Of a stretch of DNA of 64,000 bases, positions 47,375-56,414 are shown one piece after another. The DNA lies in contig CP018226.1 in the NCBI GenBank assembly GCA_016865015.1, forward strand, positions 2,263,001 through 2,327,000, written 5' to 3'. This stretch comes from Rhizobiales bacterium IMCC20636. Lineage in GTDB: Bacteria; Pseudomonadota; Alphaproteobacteria; Rhizobiales; GCA-2746425. The position numbers were made by a program, and so were the translations under genes. The stretch's first letter is position 1. Each line of letters opens with the position of its first letter. The notes beneath the pieces were generated by a model. The model saw nothing but the letters and a program-made list of their open reading frames with translations, ran no database searches and was not told where the DNA came from.

Positions 47375-48418
47375 TCATTGTTCCACAACTTCCGGCATAT
47401 CGATGGAAATGGTGTTTTTGATCTCGTCGGCCAGAAAACCCAGCGACATTGGTTGACGCACGCCGGGAATGACGCTGACACTGAAGATCTCCGAAACCGT
47501 GCCGCTCAATTTGATCCACTGAACAATGTCACCGCTTTTCAGATTTATGATTTGAACACCGCACCAAGCCTCAGCATCGCGTTTTTTCAGCTCGTCGTCG
47601 AGTTGCAGGCCGCTAAAGGTGCCGTCGCGCGGCAAAGACAAGCCGACAATGGCGTGCCCATCATGAAAGGCCAGCCCGCGCATAAAGCCGGGACAGAATA
47701 TGCGGGGGTAGAATCTGCCGGTCTCGATATCAACAGTTCCCAGAAATCCTGTGCCGGAATTGAGAACCCAGAGTTCTCCATCATGCCAACGCGGCGAATG
47801 CGGCATCGATAGATTACCGGTGATGATGTCATTGCTGCGCACATCAACGATGCAGCCACCTTCGGATCTGCGCTCACGCCATCCATTGACCACATCAGAA
47901 CGGCTTATGGATGTGACATAGGCTGGCTCGCCATCCTGAAGTGCCAGCCCATTGAGGTGGCAGCGATCTTCTGCTGCAAGTTTGGAAATGAAAGGTGGCG
48001 TCCAGAACGGTTTGAATGAATGGGTCGCGCTCAGGAAAGCCAGACATGAGAACATTGTATTGACGAACAGAATACGCCCGTCACCCAGCACTTCAATTTC
48101 ATGGACATCAATGTCACCCGTTGTGTGGGCTACCCGTGGCACATAGAATTTGTCGCAGCCGTTTTCCTGTTGGTGTCCTGGAGCCAGCACATTTTCAAAT
48201 CGCCACAGCTGAAACTCCGTTGAAACCAGAATACGCTGTTCATCCGCCCACATTCCCATGGCACGCGATAAAAAGCGCTCATTGAATGACAGTTTCCTGT
48301 CCGGGCCGACACCCACCAGATAGAGCCGACCTGACTGATAAGAGGTGAACGCAAGGCTTGCATTATGCCGGATCAGCTAGGCCGCAAAACCGCGCGAGCA
48401 GGAGATTTCGACAGACAT
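47375..48418 (-). pseudogene. TIGR03032-like protein interrupted by an in-frame TAG
   Basis: The 3' frame encodes a WD/NHL-like repeat protein of the TIGR03032 type: GPDRKLSFNERFLSRAMGMWAD, STEFQLWRFENVLAPG, VPRVAHTTGDIDVHEI, GEPAYVTSISRSDVVNGWRERR, SMPHSPRWHDGELWVLNSG, and LGFLADEIKN at the end. The family's N-terminal sequence continues in the same frame upstream (LIRHNASLAFTSYQSGRLYL, and before it EISCSRGFAA), but a TAG at 48377-48379 stands where relatives have Trp (FA.WL). ATG 48418 would be the natural start. Either this is a recent nonsense mutation or a shorter protein starts at the GTG near 48316. Function of the family is unknown. Confidence 0.72.
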
Positions 48419-48835
48419 TTGGGGTCGCGCACCTGATTCATTCGTTGGTGCGGCCTGATCAGTCGGGGATCCTCTGTCATTCACGAATCGAATCCGCCTT
48501 GATAGGGAGGTTTTGAGCGTAGTCAGGGACGCCGCGCAGCTTTGCATGTAATTAGCTTGATTTTGCAAAAGTTCAAAGTTCTTTGCGATCGAAAGTGCGC
48601 TTCAGCGGGCTTTGAAGAACAGATGCACCTTACCTGTGACAGGCTGGTAATTAAGCGGGTATCACCTCTATCGGCATGCAGATAACGGAAAATATCCTAT
48701 ACCCACCTTGCCGTGACTGTGCCTGCGGATTAACAATACAAAAATTCGTTCGTGTTCGTGGTCTCGTGACCTCGTATGTTTTTCAATACTATTCAGCACA
48801 GGGCGAAAGCCTTTTGGCATTATTAAGGCGACCAG
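48419..48835. other. Intergenic region upstream of the first autotransporter gene
   Basis: No supported gene. A minus-strand frame continues upstream from 48418 to about 48568 without family features. The region must contain promoters for both directions; I could not assign elements. Confidence 0.5.
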
Positions 48836-51800
48836 GTGGCAAAATTTTCAGGGGCGAAGTTTGCATCCGTGAGTCGGCAGGAACCGTCAAAACGGGGTCA
48901 GAGCATTGGTGTATCGCTTGATAAACAGGATGCGCTCTTGAATGAACGCCGCCGCGATACGGCTTTACGCAATTTGCTGTTGGGCAGTGTTGCGGCCGGC
49001 GTCGCTATCTTCGGCTACGGACGAGCAGCCTATGCTGCTTGTACGACTGTTGGCACCACGATGACATGCACGGGCGATTTATCAGGCGGCGTCGTTGCCA
49101 GCAATCCTGTCACCGTGCTGAATGTTAATTCTCTGACGGAAGATATTAGGCCTCCTGTGAATGGTGGTATCAACTTCACGAGCGACGGTGCAATCACCAT
49201 CGTGAGCGACACCGGTGATTCTGAAATAATTGTCACAGGCTTTGCGCCTGGCATCCGTGCCAGCACATCCGGCGCTGCAGCGGTGAGTGTTACCCATACC
49301 GGTGATATTACGTCGATCACCAATCAGGGCATCAATGCTCGTTCGCTGGGTGGGGCGATCACCACGGTTTCTATTGGCGATATTCAGGCCGATGATGCCG
49401 GCATTTATGCCTATACGCTCGGCGCTGCTGCTGTGAGCATTTCCCATACCGGTGATATTACATCGGACACTGATCGAGGCATCAGTGCTCTTTCGACCAA
49501 TGGGGCAGTCACGACTTTTTCCACCGGCGATATTCAGGCCGATGATACCGGCATTCGTGCTCTTACGACCGGCGCTGCTGATGTGAGCGTGACCCATACC
49601 GGTGATATTACGTCGGACGACGATCAGGGCATCAATGCTCGTTCGAGCGGTGGGGCGGTCACCACGGTTTCGATTGGTGATATTCAGGCCGATAATGACG
49701 GCATTTATGCTTCAACGACCGGCACTGCTGCTGTGAGCGTGACTCACACCGGCGATATTACGTCGGACACTCATCGAGGCATCTATGCTTTTTCGAGCAG
49801 TGGGGCGGTTACGACTGTTTCCAGTGGCGATATTCAGGCCGATGATGCCGGCATTCGTGCTTTTACGAATGGCGCTGCTGATGTGAGCGTGACTCACACC
49901 GGCGATATTACGTCGGACACTCATCGAGGCATCCATGCTTCTTCGAGCGGTGGGGCGATCACTACGGTTTCGATTGGCGATATTCAGGCCGATGATGCCG
50001 GCATTCATGCTTTTACGAGCGGCGCTGCTGATGTGAGCGTGACACACACCGGCGATATTACGTCGGACACTGAATGGGGCATTTATGCTTATTCGGACGG
50101 TGGGGCGATCACCAAGGTTTCGGTTGGCGATATTCAGGCCAATTATGCTGGCATTCGTGCCTATACGACCGGCGCTGGTGCTGTGAGCGTGACGCACACC
50201 GGTGATATTACGTCGGACACTGAGCAGGGCATCTATGCTTATTCGAGAGATGGGGCGGTCACGACTGTTTCCAGTGGTGATATTCAGGCCAATACTGCTG
50301 GCATTCATGCTTCAACGGACGGTGCTGATGCTGTGAGCGTGACACACACCGGTGATATTACGTCGGACACTGAACAGGGCATTTATGCTTTTTCGAGAGA
50401 TGGGGCGGTTACGACTGTTTCCAGTGGTGATATTCAGGCCGGTACTGTCGGCATTCATGCTTCAACGGACGTTGCTAGTGCTGTGAGCGTGACGCACACC
50501 GGTGATATTACATCGGACGCTGAACAGGGCATCGATGCTCGTTCGAACGGTGGGGTGGTCACCACGGTTTCGATTGGCGATATTCAGGCCAATACAGAAG
50601 GCATACGTGCCCGTACATTCGGCGCTGCAGCGGTGAGTGTTACCCATACCGGTGATATTACGTCGGACACTGATCGAGGCATCTATGCTCGTTCGAGCGG
50701 TGGGGCAGTCACCACGGTTTCCACCGGCGATATTCAGGCCGATGATGCCGGCATTCGTGCCGTTGCGTCTGGTGCTGTGAGCGTGACCCATACCGGTGAT
50801 ATTACGTCGGACACTGATCGAGGCATCTATGCTCGTTCGTTCGGTGGGGCGATCACCACGGTTTCGATTGGTGATATTCAGGCCAGTACAGAAGGCATTC
50901 GTGCCTTTACTTACAGCGCTAATGCTGTGAGCGTGACCCATACCGGTGATATTACGTCGGACAATAATCGAGGCATCAATGCTTACTCGAGCGGTGGCAG
51001 TGTGGCGATCACTTTGGGAGAGGGGGTTGTTCAAGGTGCATTTGGCGCGATAGAGACTTCGAGCGGGACGGGCACAGCGTTTACTCTGAATGCTGGCTCG
51101 GTGTTAATCGGGTCTGTGACCTTTGGCGGGGCAGGGGCGAGTGTGCTGAACACCGGACCTGGCCTGTCTATCGCCCATACATTTACCGGCACAGTGCCAA
51201 CCATTGGCAATGTCAGCGGTAATGTTGCTGTTGTCAGCGGCAACCAGATAGCTGTTGCGGATATTTCCGGCCTGGCCTTTGCCGATAACCAACTGTCTGC
51301 CACTCTTGATGGCGTGTCGGGCGTGCTGGCCATGGCATCGCATCACGAAACCGGCAATTGGTGGATCTCCGGCTTTGGCGGTGGCGCGGTGGCTTCGGCG
51401 GATGGCAATTCAGCCGAAACCACGCCTAAATATGGCGGCCTTGTCGCAGGTACCTTTGCCTTGCTGGACAATGGCGTTCAACTTGGTGTTTTTGCCGGTG
51501 CGGCCAGTGGTGACCATACGACCGACATCAGCAACGGCCTGAGTGGAAATTCCACCAGCTATTTCGCCGGTGTACATGGCCGGTTTATCAGAAACCTGTT
51601 CTCGGTTGATTTTGCCGTGACCGCGGGTGGTTCCAGCCATGAAGGCGAGCGCATTGTTGCCAATAACACTGTGGCAACCGGTCTTGAGAGCGCGTCATCG
51701 AGCTTTGACAGTTTTTTCATTGCGCCGGAAATCACGCTGTCAACTGCGCCCATCAATATCCTGGATTTCAGCTTCATGCCAAGCGTCCGCATCCGTTACG

Positions 51801-52180
51801 AAGCGATGCGATCTGATGGCTTTGCAGAGACTGGCCTCACATCTGGCGCCATCAGCACTGACGGTGCCACGTCGCACGCGGTTAATATGCGTTTGCAAGG
51901 TGCCGTTCCAATTGATCTGGGCGTTTCTGGCACAACGCTTGTGGCGCGTGGCGGTGTAGATGCGCGCTTTGCAAGCTTCAGCGGCAATGATGTCACGCTG
52001 ATGGGCGTTGTCACAAACGATGCGGGCGCAGATGTTGAGTTTTCAACTCGCGGCTTTGCCGGTCTTGATTTTTCTCATTCGCTCTCAGATCACACGGCGC
52101 TGACCGCAAACGGCGAAGTGCGTGCTGGAACCACCGGCTATTCCGCAACCGCCAGTCTTGGCCTCATGGGCAAGTTCTAG
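48836..52180 (+). CDS. Autotransporter with twelve 50-residue repeats (first of a tandem pair)
   Basis: The 1114-aa product starts at GTG 48836. Residues ~40-67 (RDTALRNLLLGSVAAGVAIFGYGRAAYA) form an extended signal peptide ending AYA-ACTT. A passenger of 12 repeats of ~50 residues follows (~150-720); each unit contains VSVTHTGDITSD, then GI.A.S.GGA.TTVS.GDIQA and GI.A.T.GA, suited to a right-handed beta-helix. The C-terminal ~290 residues form an autotransporter beta-barrel (WWISGFGG, FAVTAGGSSHEGE, SVRIRYEAM, GGVDARFASFSG), ending in Phe (GLMGKF), the usual BAM signal. It should display the passenger on the cell surface. Adhesion is a guess. Confidence 0.85.
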   Translation: MAKFSGAKFASVSRQEPSKRGQSIGVSLDKQDALLNERRRDTALRNLLLGSVAAGVAIFGYGRAAYAACTTVGTTMTCTGDLSGGVVASNPVTVLNVNSLTEDIRPPVNGGINFTSDGAITIVSDTGDSEIIVTGFAPGIRASTSGAAAVSVTHTGDITSITNQGINARSLGGAITTVSIGDIQADDAGIYAYTLGAAAVSISHTGDITSDTDRGISALSTNGAVTTFSTGDIQADDTGIRALTTGAADVSVTHTGDITSDDDQGINARSSGGAVTTVSIGDIQADNDGIYASTTGTAAVSVTHTGDITSDTHRGIYAFSSSGAVTTVSSGDIQADDAGIRAFTNGAADVSVTHTGDITSDTHRGIHASSSGGAITTVSIGDIQADDAGIHAFTSGAADVSVTHTGDITSDTEWGIYAYSDGGAITKVSVGDIQANYAGIRAYTTGAGAVSVTHTGDITSDTEQGIYAYSRDGAVTTVSSGDIQANTAGIHASTDGADAVSVTHTGDITSDTEQGIYAFSRDGAVTTVSSGDIQAGTVGIHASTDVASAVSVTHTGDITSDAEQGIDARSNGGVVTTVSIGDIQANTEGIRARTFGAAAVSVTHTGDITSDTDRGIYARSSGGAVTTVSTGDIQADDAGIRAVASGAVSVTHTGDITSDTDRGIYARSFGGAITTVSIGDIQASTEGIRAFTYSANAVSVTHTGDITSDNNRGINAYSSGGSVAITLGEGVVQGAFGAIETSSGTGTAFTLNAGSVLIGSVTFGGAGASVLNTGPGLSIAHTFTGTVPTIGNVSGNVAVVSGNQIAVADISGLAFADNQLSATLDGVSGVLAMASHHETGNWWISGFGGGAVASADGNSAETTPKYGGLVAGTFALLDNGVQLGVFAGAASGDHTTDISNGLSGNSTSYFAGVHGRFIRNLFSVDFAVTAGGSSHEGERIVANNTVATGLESASSSFDSFFIAPEITLSTAPINILDFSFMPSVRIRYEAMRSDGFAETGLTSGAISTDGATSHAVNMRLQGAVPIDLGVSGTTLVARGGVDARFASFSGNDVTLMGVVTNDAGADVEFSTRGFAGLDFSHSLSDHTALTANGEVRAGTTGYSATASLGLMGKF
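49283..50999 (+). repeat. 150-bp tandem repeat array (12 units) inside the first autotransporter gene
   Basis: Units begin with GTGAG(C/T) at 49283 and recur every 150 bases at 49433, 49583, 49733, 49883, 50033, 50183, 50333, 50483 and 50633, then at 50777 (a 144-base spacing) and 50927. Segments such as CCGGTGATATTACGTCGGA are nearly identical between units, so copy number could change by recombination or slippage without breaking the frame. Confidence 0.9.
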
Positions 52181-52512
52181 AGCCTGTCACTTCCCGAAAC
52201 TGCTTTCCGATGAGTGAGTGTTGGGCAACTAACTGCCAAGCTGCGTCAAAGAACCGCGTGCCATATGGTTTTCAATTTCAACACACCCTGAATTCAAGAA
52301 ATCCGGTTGCTTTGTAGTCAGCAGGCGATGGTTAAATAATGGTTAACTTATTGAAATAAATAAATATTTTTTTGATTCTCTTGCGTTGCTTATGCGCGGG
52401 CAATAAAAACATGCTTAATGATTCGTTTAAGGCCTTTTGACGTCTCGAATTCTTGTTCAATGCGTTCAAGTGGCGGCCGAGAGTCTGGTTGGGTTTTGTT
52501 TTGAACGACCAA
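52181..52512. other. AT-rich spacer between the two autotransporter genes
   Basis: No gene is seen. The second half (about 52320-52400) is rich in A and T and probably holds the promoter of the second gene. The bases just before its start (GACCAAGTG) resemble those before the first gene (GACCAGGTG), which helped choose both starts. Confidence 0.5.
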
Positions 52513-55128
52513 GTGACTAACTTCGCAGAGGCAAGATACGGGTCCAGGCGCCGACTGGAAACGTCCCGTCGGGTGCGTGGCTCCAGCGCTTCTATTGATC
52601 CTCAGCCTGGTGTCCATGATGCGCTCCTGAAAGCGCGTCACAGAGATGCGGTGTTGCGAAATCTGCTGTTGGGCGGAGTGGCTGCCGGCATGGCCATGTT
52701 CGGCTATGGACGCGCTGCTTACGCCGCTTGCACAACGGTTAATACCACCATGACATGCACTGGCGATTTGTCAGGCGGCGTCATTGCCAGCAATCCTGTA
52801 ACCGTGCTGAACGTCAATTCCCTCACGGATGATATTGCGCCTGCTGTCAATGATGGCATCAATTTCACCAGCGATGGCGCGATCACCATCGTCAGTGATA
52901 CCGGTGGGTTTAAAATGCTGGCCTCGGATGTCGGCGCCAAGGGCATTTATGCCAATGCGTCCGCTGCGGGTGCTGTCAGCATCACGCACACTGGTGATAT
53001 CACGTCAGATACCGGTCGTGGAATCAGTGCATTTTCCAGTTCAGGCCCGATCACAACGGATTCCACCGGTAATATTCACAGTGACCTTGAAGGTGTCTAT
53101 GCCAAGACAGATGGCGCTGGTGCTGTGAGCGTTACTCACACTGGTGATATTACCTCGGTTTCGAATCAGGGAGTCTACGCCAGTTCAAATGCCGGCATGG
53201 TCACAACGGCTACGTCAGGAGATATTCAGTCTACTGATCGCGGTATTTATGCCAAAACCACAGGCGCGGCGGCTGTGAGTGTTACGCATACAGGCGATAT
53301 CACGTCAGACAATAATCGCGGAATCTATGTGTTGTCCTCGGGGGGCGCGGTTACCACGGTTTCCCACGGCACCATACAGTCTGCTGATGCCGGCATTTTT
53401 GCCAACACAATCGGTGCCGGTGCCGTGAGCATCACACATATTGGTGATATCACGTCGACCGTGAATCGTGGCATCGACGCTCGTTCAGGTTCAGGCCCGG
53501 TTTCTGTGTTTTCTACCGGCGATATCCACACCGTCGATGTAGGCCTTTATGCCAACACAAGTGGCGCTGCTGCGGTGAGTTTGACTCATACCGGTGACAT
53601 TACGTCGACCCTTAATCGGGGCATCGACGCTCGGTCGGAATCGGGCGCAGTCACCACGGTTTCCACAGGCAATATCCAGTCCGTTGATGTTGGCATTTCT
53701 GCCAATACAAATGGGGCAGCCGCGGTAAATGTGGCGCATACCGGCGACATTACGTCGAGCCTTAATCGGGGCATTGATGCCCGGTCAAATGCGGGCTCGG
53801 TCACCACGGTTTCGTCAGGCACTGTCCAGGCTGACAACGATGGCGTTTATGCAAGGTCAACCGACGCCGGTACTGTGAGCGTCATCCATACAGGTGATAT
53901 TACGTCGGATGTGAACCGGGGGATATTTGCAGATTCTGTCAATGGCAGTGTGGCCATTACTCTGGGTGAGGGTGTTGTTGAAGGTGCAAACGGCGCGATA
54001 GAGGCTTCGAGCCGGACGGGCACAACGCTTAGTCTGAATGCTGGCTCGGTGCTGATCGGGTCTGTAACCTTTGGCGGGGCAGGGGCGGGTGTGCTCAACA
54101 CCGGTACTGGCCTGTCCATTGCCCATACATTTACCGGCACAGTGCCAACCATTGGCAATGTCAGCGGTAATGTTGCTGTGGTCAGTGGCAATCAAATTGC
54201 TGTGGCCGATATTTCTGGCCTTGCGATGGCCGACAATCAGCTTTCCGACATTCTGGACGGGGTGTCGGGAGTGCTTGCCAGCGCTCCACATCGCGGCAAC
54301 GGCAATTGGTGGATGTCCAGCTTTGGCGGATTGGGCGTGACCGATGCAGACAGCAACGCAATCGAGTCCACGCAAAAATATGGCGGGCTGATTACAGGGA
54401 CCTCTGCCTTGTTGGACAATGGCGTTCAACTTGGTGTTTTTGCCGGCGCTGCCAATAGTGACCATACAACTGACATCAGCAACGGCCCGAATGGAAGTTC
54501 CACCAGCTATTTTGCCGGTGTAAACGGTCGGTTTATCGGAAACCTGTTCTACTTTGATTTTGCCGTGACAGCCGGTGGTTCCAGCCATGACATTGAGCGT
54601 ATTGTTGCCAATAATACTGTTGCAACCGGTCTTGAGCGCGCGTCATCGAGTTTCGACAGTCTCTTCATCGCACCCGAAATTACGCTTACATCTGTGCCCG
54701 TCACCATTCATGAGCTGAGCTTTGTTCCAAGCCTGCGGATACGTTATGAGGCCATGACATCAGGTGATTTTACCGAGAGCGGCGTCACGACTGGCGGCAT
54801 CAAGTCCAACGGTGCTACTTCACATGTGGGCAACATACGTTTGCAGGTTGCGTTTCCGTTTGATCTGAACCTGTTTCACACCACGCTTACGGCGCGAGCA
54901 GGTATAGACGCCCGCCTTGCAAGTTTTAGCGGCCATGACGTTACGATGTTGGGTGTTGTTAACAGGAACGCAGGTGCAGAGGATGAGTTCTCTGCACGCG
55001 GCTTCGCCGGTCTGGATTTTACCCACGAGTTTGCAGAGGACGCTTCCTTGACCGCAAGCGGCGAAGTGCGCGCCGGAACAACCGGCCTTTCCGCCAGCGC
55101 AATTCTTGGTTTCAAGAGTAAGTTTTAA
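52513..55128 (+). CDS. Autotransporter with seven 50-residue repeats (second of a tandem pair)
   Basis: The 871-aa product is a paralogue of the preceding protein. GTG 52513 is preferred over the TTG at 52453 because MTNFAEARYGS aligns with MAKFSGAKFAS of the first protein. The signal region (RDAVLRNLLLGGVAAGMAMFGYGRAAYA) and the first passenger strands are nearly identical to its neighbour. Seven ~50-residue repeats follow, then a beta-barrel ending in Phe (GFKSKF). The stretch around SVTFGGAGAGVLNTG to GNQIAVADISGLA is almost identical to the neighbour, also at DNA level, suggesting recent duplication or gene conversion. Surface display is predicted; ligand unknown. Confidence 0.84.
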   Translation: MTNFAEARYGSRRRLETSRRVRGSSASIDPQPGVHDALLKARHRDAVLRNLLLGGVAAGMAMFGYGRAAYAACTTVNTTMTCTGDLSGGVIASNPVTVLNVNSLTDDIAPAVNDGINFTSDGAITIVSDTGGFKMLASDVGAKGIYANASAAGAVSITHTGDITSDTGRGISAFSSSGPITTDSTGNIHSDLEGVYAKTDGAGAVSVTHTGDITSVSNQGVYASSNAGMVTTATSGDIQSTDRGIYAKTTGAAAVSVTHTGDITSDNNRGIYVLSSGGAVTTVSHGTIQSADAGIFANTIGAGAVSITHIGDITSTVNRGIDARSGSGPVSVFSTGDIHTVDVGLYANTSGAAAVSLTHTGDITSTLNRGIDARSESGAVTTVSTGNIQSVDVGISANTNGAAAVNVAHTGDITSSLNRGIDARSNAGSVTTVSSGTVQADNDGVYARSTDAGTVSVIHTGDITSDVNRGIFADSVNGSVAITLGEGVVEGANGAIEASSRTGTTLSLNAGSVLIGSVTFGGAGAGVLNTGTGLSIAHTFTGTVPTIGNVSGNVAVVSGNQIAVADISGLAMADNQLSDILDGVSGVLASAPHRGNGNWWMSSFGGLGVTDADSNAIESTQKYGGLITGTSALLDNGVQLGVFAGAANSDHTTDISNGPNGSSTSYFAGVNGRFIGNLFYFDFAVTAGGSSHDIERIVANNTVATGLERASSSFDSLFIAPEITLTSVPVTIHELSFVPSLRIRYEAMTSGDFTESGVTTGGIKSNGATSHVGNIRLQVAFPFDLNLFHTTLTARAGIDARLASFSGHDVTMLGVVNRNAGAEDEFSARGFAGLDFTHEFAEDASLTASGEVRAGTTGLSASAILGFKSKF
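52975..53950 (+). repeat. 150-bp tandem repeat array (7 units) inside the second autotransporter gene
   Basis: Units start at 52975, 53125, 53275, 53425, 53575, 53725 and 53875, exactly 150 bases apart. They are more diverged from one another than the units of the first gene. The unit consensus (VS.THTGDITS..NRGI.A.S) is shared with the first array. Confidence 0.9.
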
Positions 55129-55159
55129 GCTGAATCCCTTGTGAAATATTCCCGCTGTT

Positions 55160-55290
55160 GGGTTATCCGTATCGGCAAGGCGGGATGACCCGGCTTGTCG
55201 GTGTAGTTCTCACCGCTTTCGTCTGACAGGAATTGCCAATCGATCCGGTTGGCCAGTACCACCTTTTCATGGCCCCTCCAAATCAATATT
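55160..55290 (-). mobile_element. N-terminal remnant of an IS5-type transposase
   Basis: On the minus strand about 40 residues match the transposase N-terminus: DSLVQIL, then HEKVVLANRIDWQFLSDE and YTDKPGHPALPIR. In intact relatives this is followed by a leucine-rich GL.ILKH..LSDE segment, which is missing here. The remainder of 55129-55434 shows no gene. The matching C-terminal remnant lies at 46838-47279 on the same strand. Confidence 0.7.
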
Positions 55291-55434
55291 TGGACCAGTG
55301 AATCACACCAAAAGCAGAAAATAAAATTGCAAGGAAGCACCATCAAAACACCTGGTTTCCTGCAATATCGAATACTTAAAACCGCCAAATCACGATACAA
55401 ATTCAATAGCTTGCGGGTTCCTCACGGGGGCGAA

Positions 55435-55890
55435 TTAACCGGCATCTGCTGGCGGTGCGACATTCGTATTCTGCTTGCAGCCGGTCAGCCATACATCATA
55501 GACCGCATGCTCCACACCCTTCAGGCCGGGGCTTGATGCAAACATCCAGCCGCCAAACAGACGGCGGATTTCGTTGTGAAGTGTGACTTCATCAACTTCT
55601 ACAAAGGCTGTCGTATTGGGTGGTTCCGTGGGGGGACGTGAGTAACAGACGCGCGGCGTTACCTGAAGCGCACCGAATTGCACGGTCTCATCAATATAGA
55701 CGTCAAATGCGATGATGCGGCCGGTGATCTTGTCAAGACCGGCAAATGTAGCCACCGGATTGTTCAGACGCTCTGCTGCAGCATTCTGTGTCGCGACAAA
55801 AAAGCCACTAATGCTAATCAGACCGCACAACAGTATTCCAATCCAACGTCGATAGTTGACGAGTTCAAGCATTCCGGTTTTTATCTTCAT
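55435..55890 (-). CDS. DUF2155 exported protein
   Basis: The 151-aa product has a hydrophobic N-terminal segment (residues ~15-38) that looks like a signal peptide, ending near AAA. The mature part is a DUF2155 domain: VATFAGLDKITGRIIAFDVYIDE, FGALQVTPRVCYSRPPTEPPNTTAFVEVDE and RRLFGGWMFASSPGL..VEHAVYDVWLTGC. The family is found in alphaproteobacteria next to NDUFA12, as here. Its function is unknown. The start could also be the ATG 18 bases downstream. Confidence 0.88.
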   Translation of the reverse strand: MKIKTGMLELVNYRRWIGILLCGLISISGFFVATQNAAAERLNNPVATFAGLDKITGRIIAFDVYIDETVQFGALQVTPRVCYSRPPTEPPNTTAFVEVDEVTLHNEIRRLFGGWMFASSPGLKGVEHAVYDVWLTGCKQNTNVAPPADAG

Positions 55891-55956
55891 GTCTTGGAAT
55901 CCGCTTAAACAGGGTCGCGTGTCTATTGCTGGCAAATGCGGCAAAAGTCTGGAGGC

Positions 55957-56337
55957 TTACGGTGTCCAGGGCTCGTAGTCGCCAGTGACCTGGGGACGGG
56001 TTTCTTTCGTCATGATGGAACCGGGTGGACGATATGCCAAGGCACTGCCAGTCATATTGGCCTGATGCGGCAGTTGCCAGTCTTTCGGGACATAGGTCTG
56101 ATCAACCGGTGCGATGTCTGTGCGATGATGCATCCAGGCATGCCAGCCGGCTGGAATTTTCGAAGCATCTGCTTCACCCTTATACATCACCATACGACGG
56201 GTATCGTTCTCGGCGCGATAATAGACATTGCCAGCTTCATCTTCACCAACGCGGTCGCCCTTGCGCCAAAGGTAGAAATTGGTTCCAACAGTATGGCCAT
56301 TCCACCAGGTAAAGAAGCGGAGGAAGAAGTTTTTCAT
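55957..56337 (-). CDS. NADH:ubiquinone oxidoreductase subunit NDUFA12 homologue
   Basis: The 126-aa product has the conserved N-terminus FFTWWNGHTVGTNFYLW and GEDEAGNVYYR, then RRMVMYKGEADASKIPAGWHAWMHH and the C-terminal TEYVPKDWQ-type and YEPWTP. In alphaproteobacteria and mitochondria it is an accessory subunit of complex I. It lies 67 bases upstream of the DUF2155 gene on the same strand and is likely co-transcribed with it. Confidence 0.93.
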   Translation of the reverse strand: MKNFFLRFFTWWNGHTVGTNFYLWRKGDRVGEDEAGNVYYRAENDTRRMVMYKGEADASKIPAGWHAWMHHRTDIAPVDQTYVPKDWQLPHQANMTGSALAYRPPGSIMTKETRPQVTGDYEPWTP

Positions 56338-56414
56338 GCGTTGATTGTCCTGTGACCAGCGATCCGGTTGATTTGCGCCGGACTATGCCAATTTGCCGGT
56401 TGCGTGTCCAGCGT

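Noticed and set aside
49283-50999. Regular repeats that could suggest a CRISPR array
   Set aside because: The 150-bp periodicity is in frame and coding, without unique spacers between short repeats; it encodes beta-helix-like protein repeats.
53857-54588. A 243-codon minus-strand frame within the second autotransporter
   Set aside because: It is antisense to conserved barrel sequence, and similar frames appear in the first gene because the DNA is repeated.
55125-55406. A 93-codon minus-strand frame downstream of the second autotransporter
   Set aside because: Part of it matches an IS5-type transposase N-terminus; the rest is unrelated, so it is an IS remnant and not a gene.
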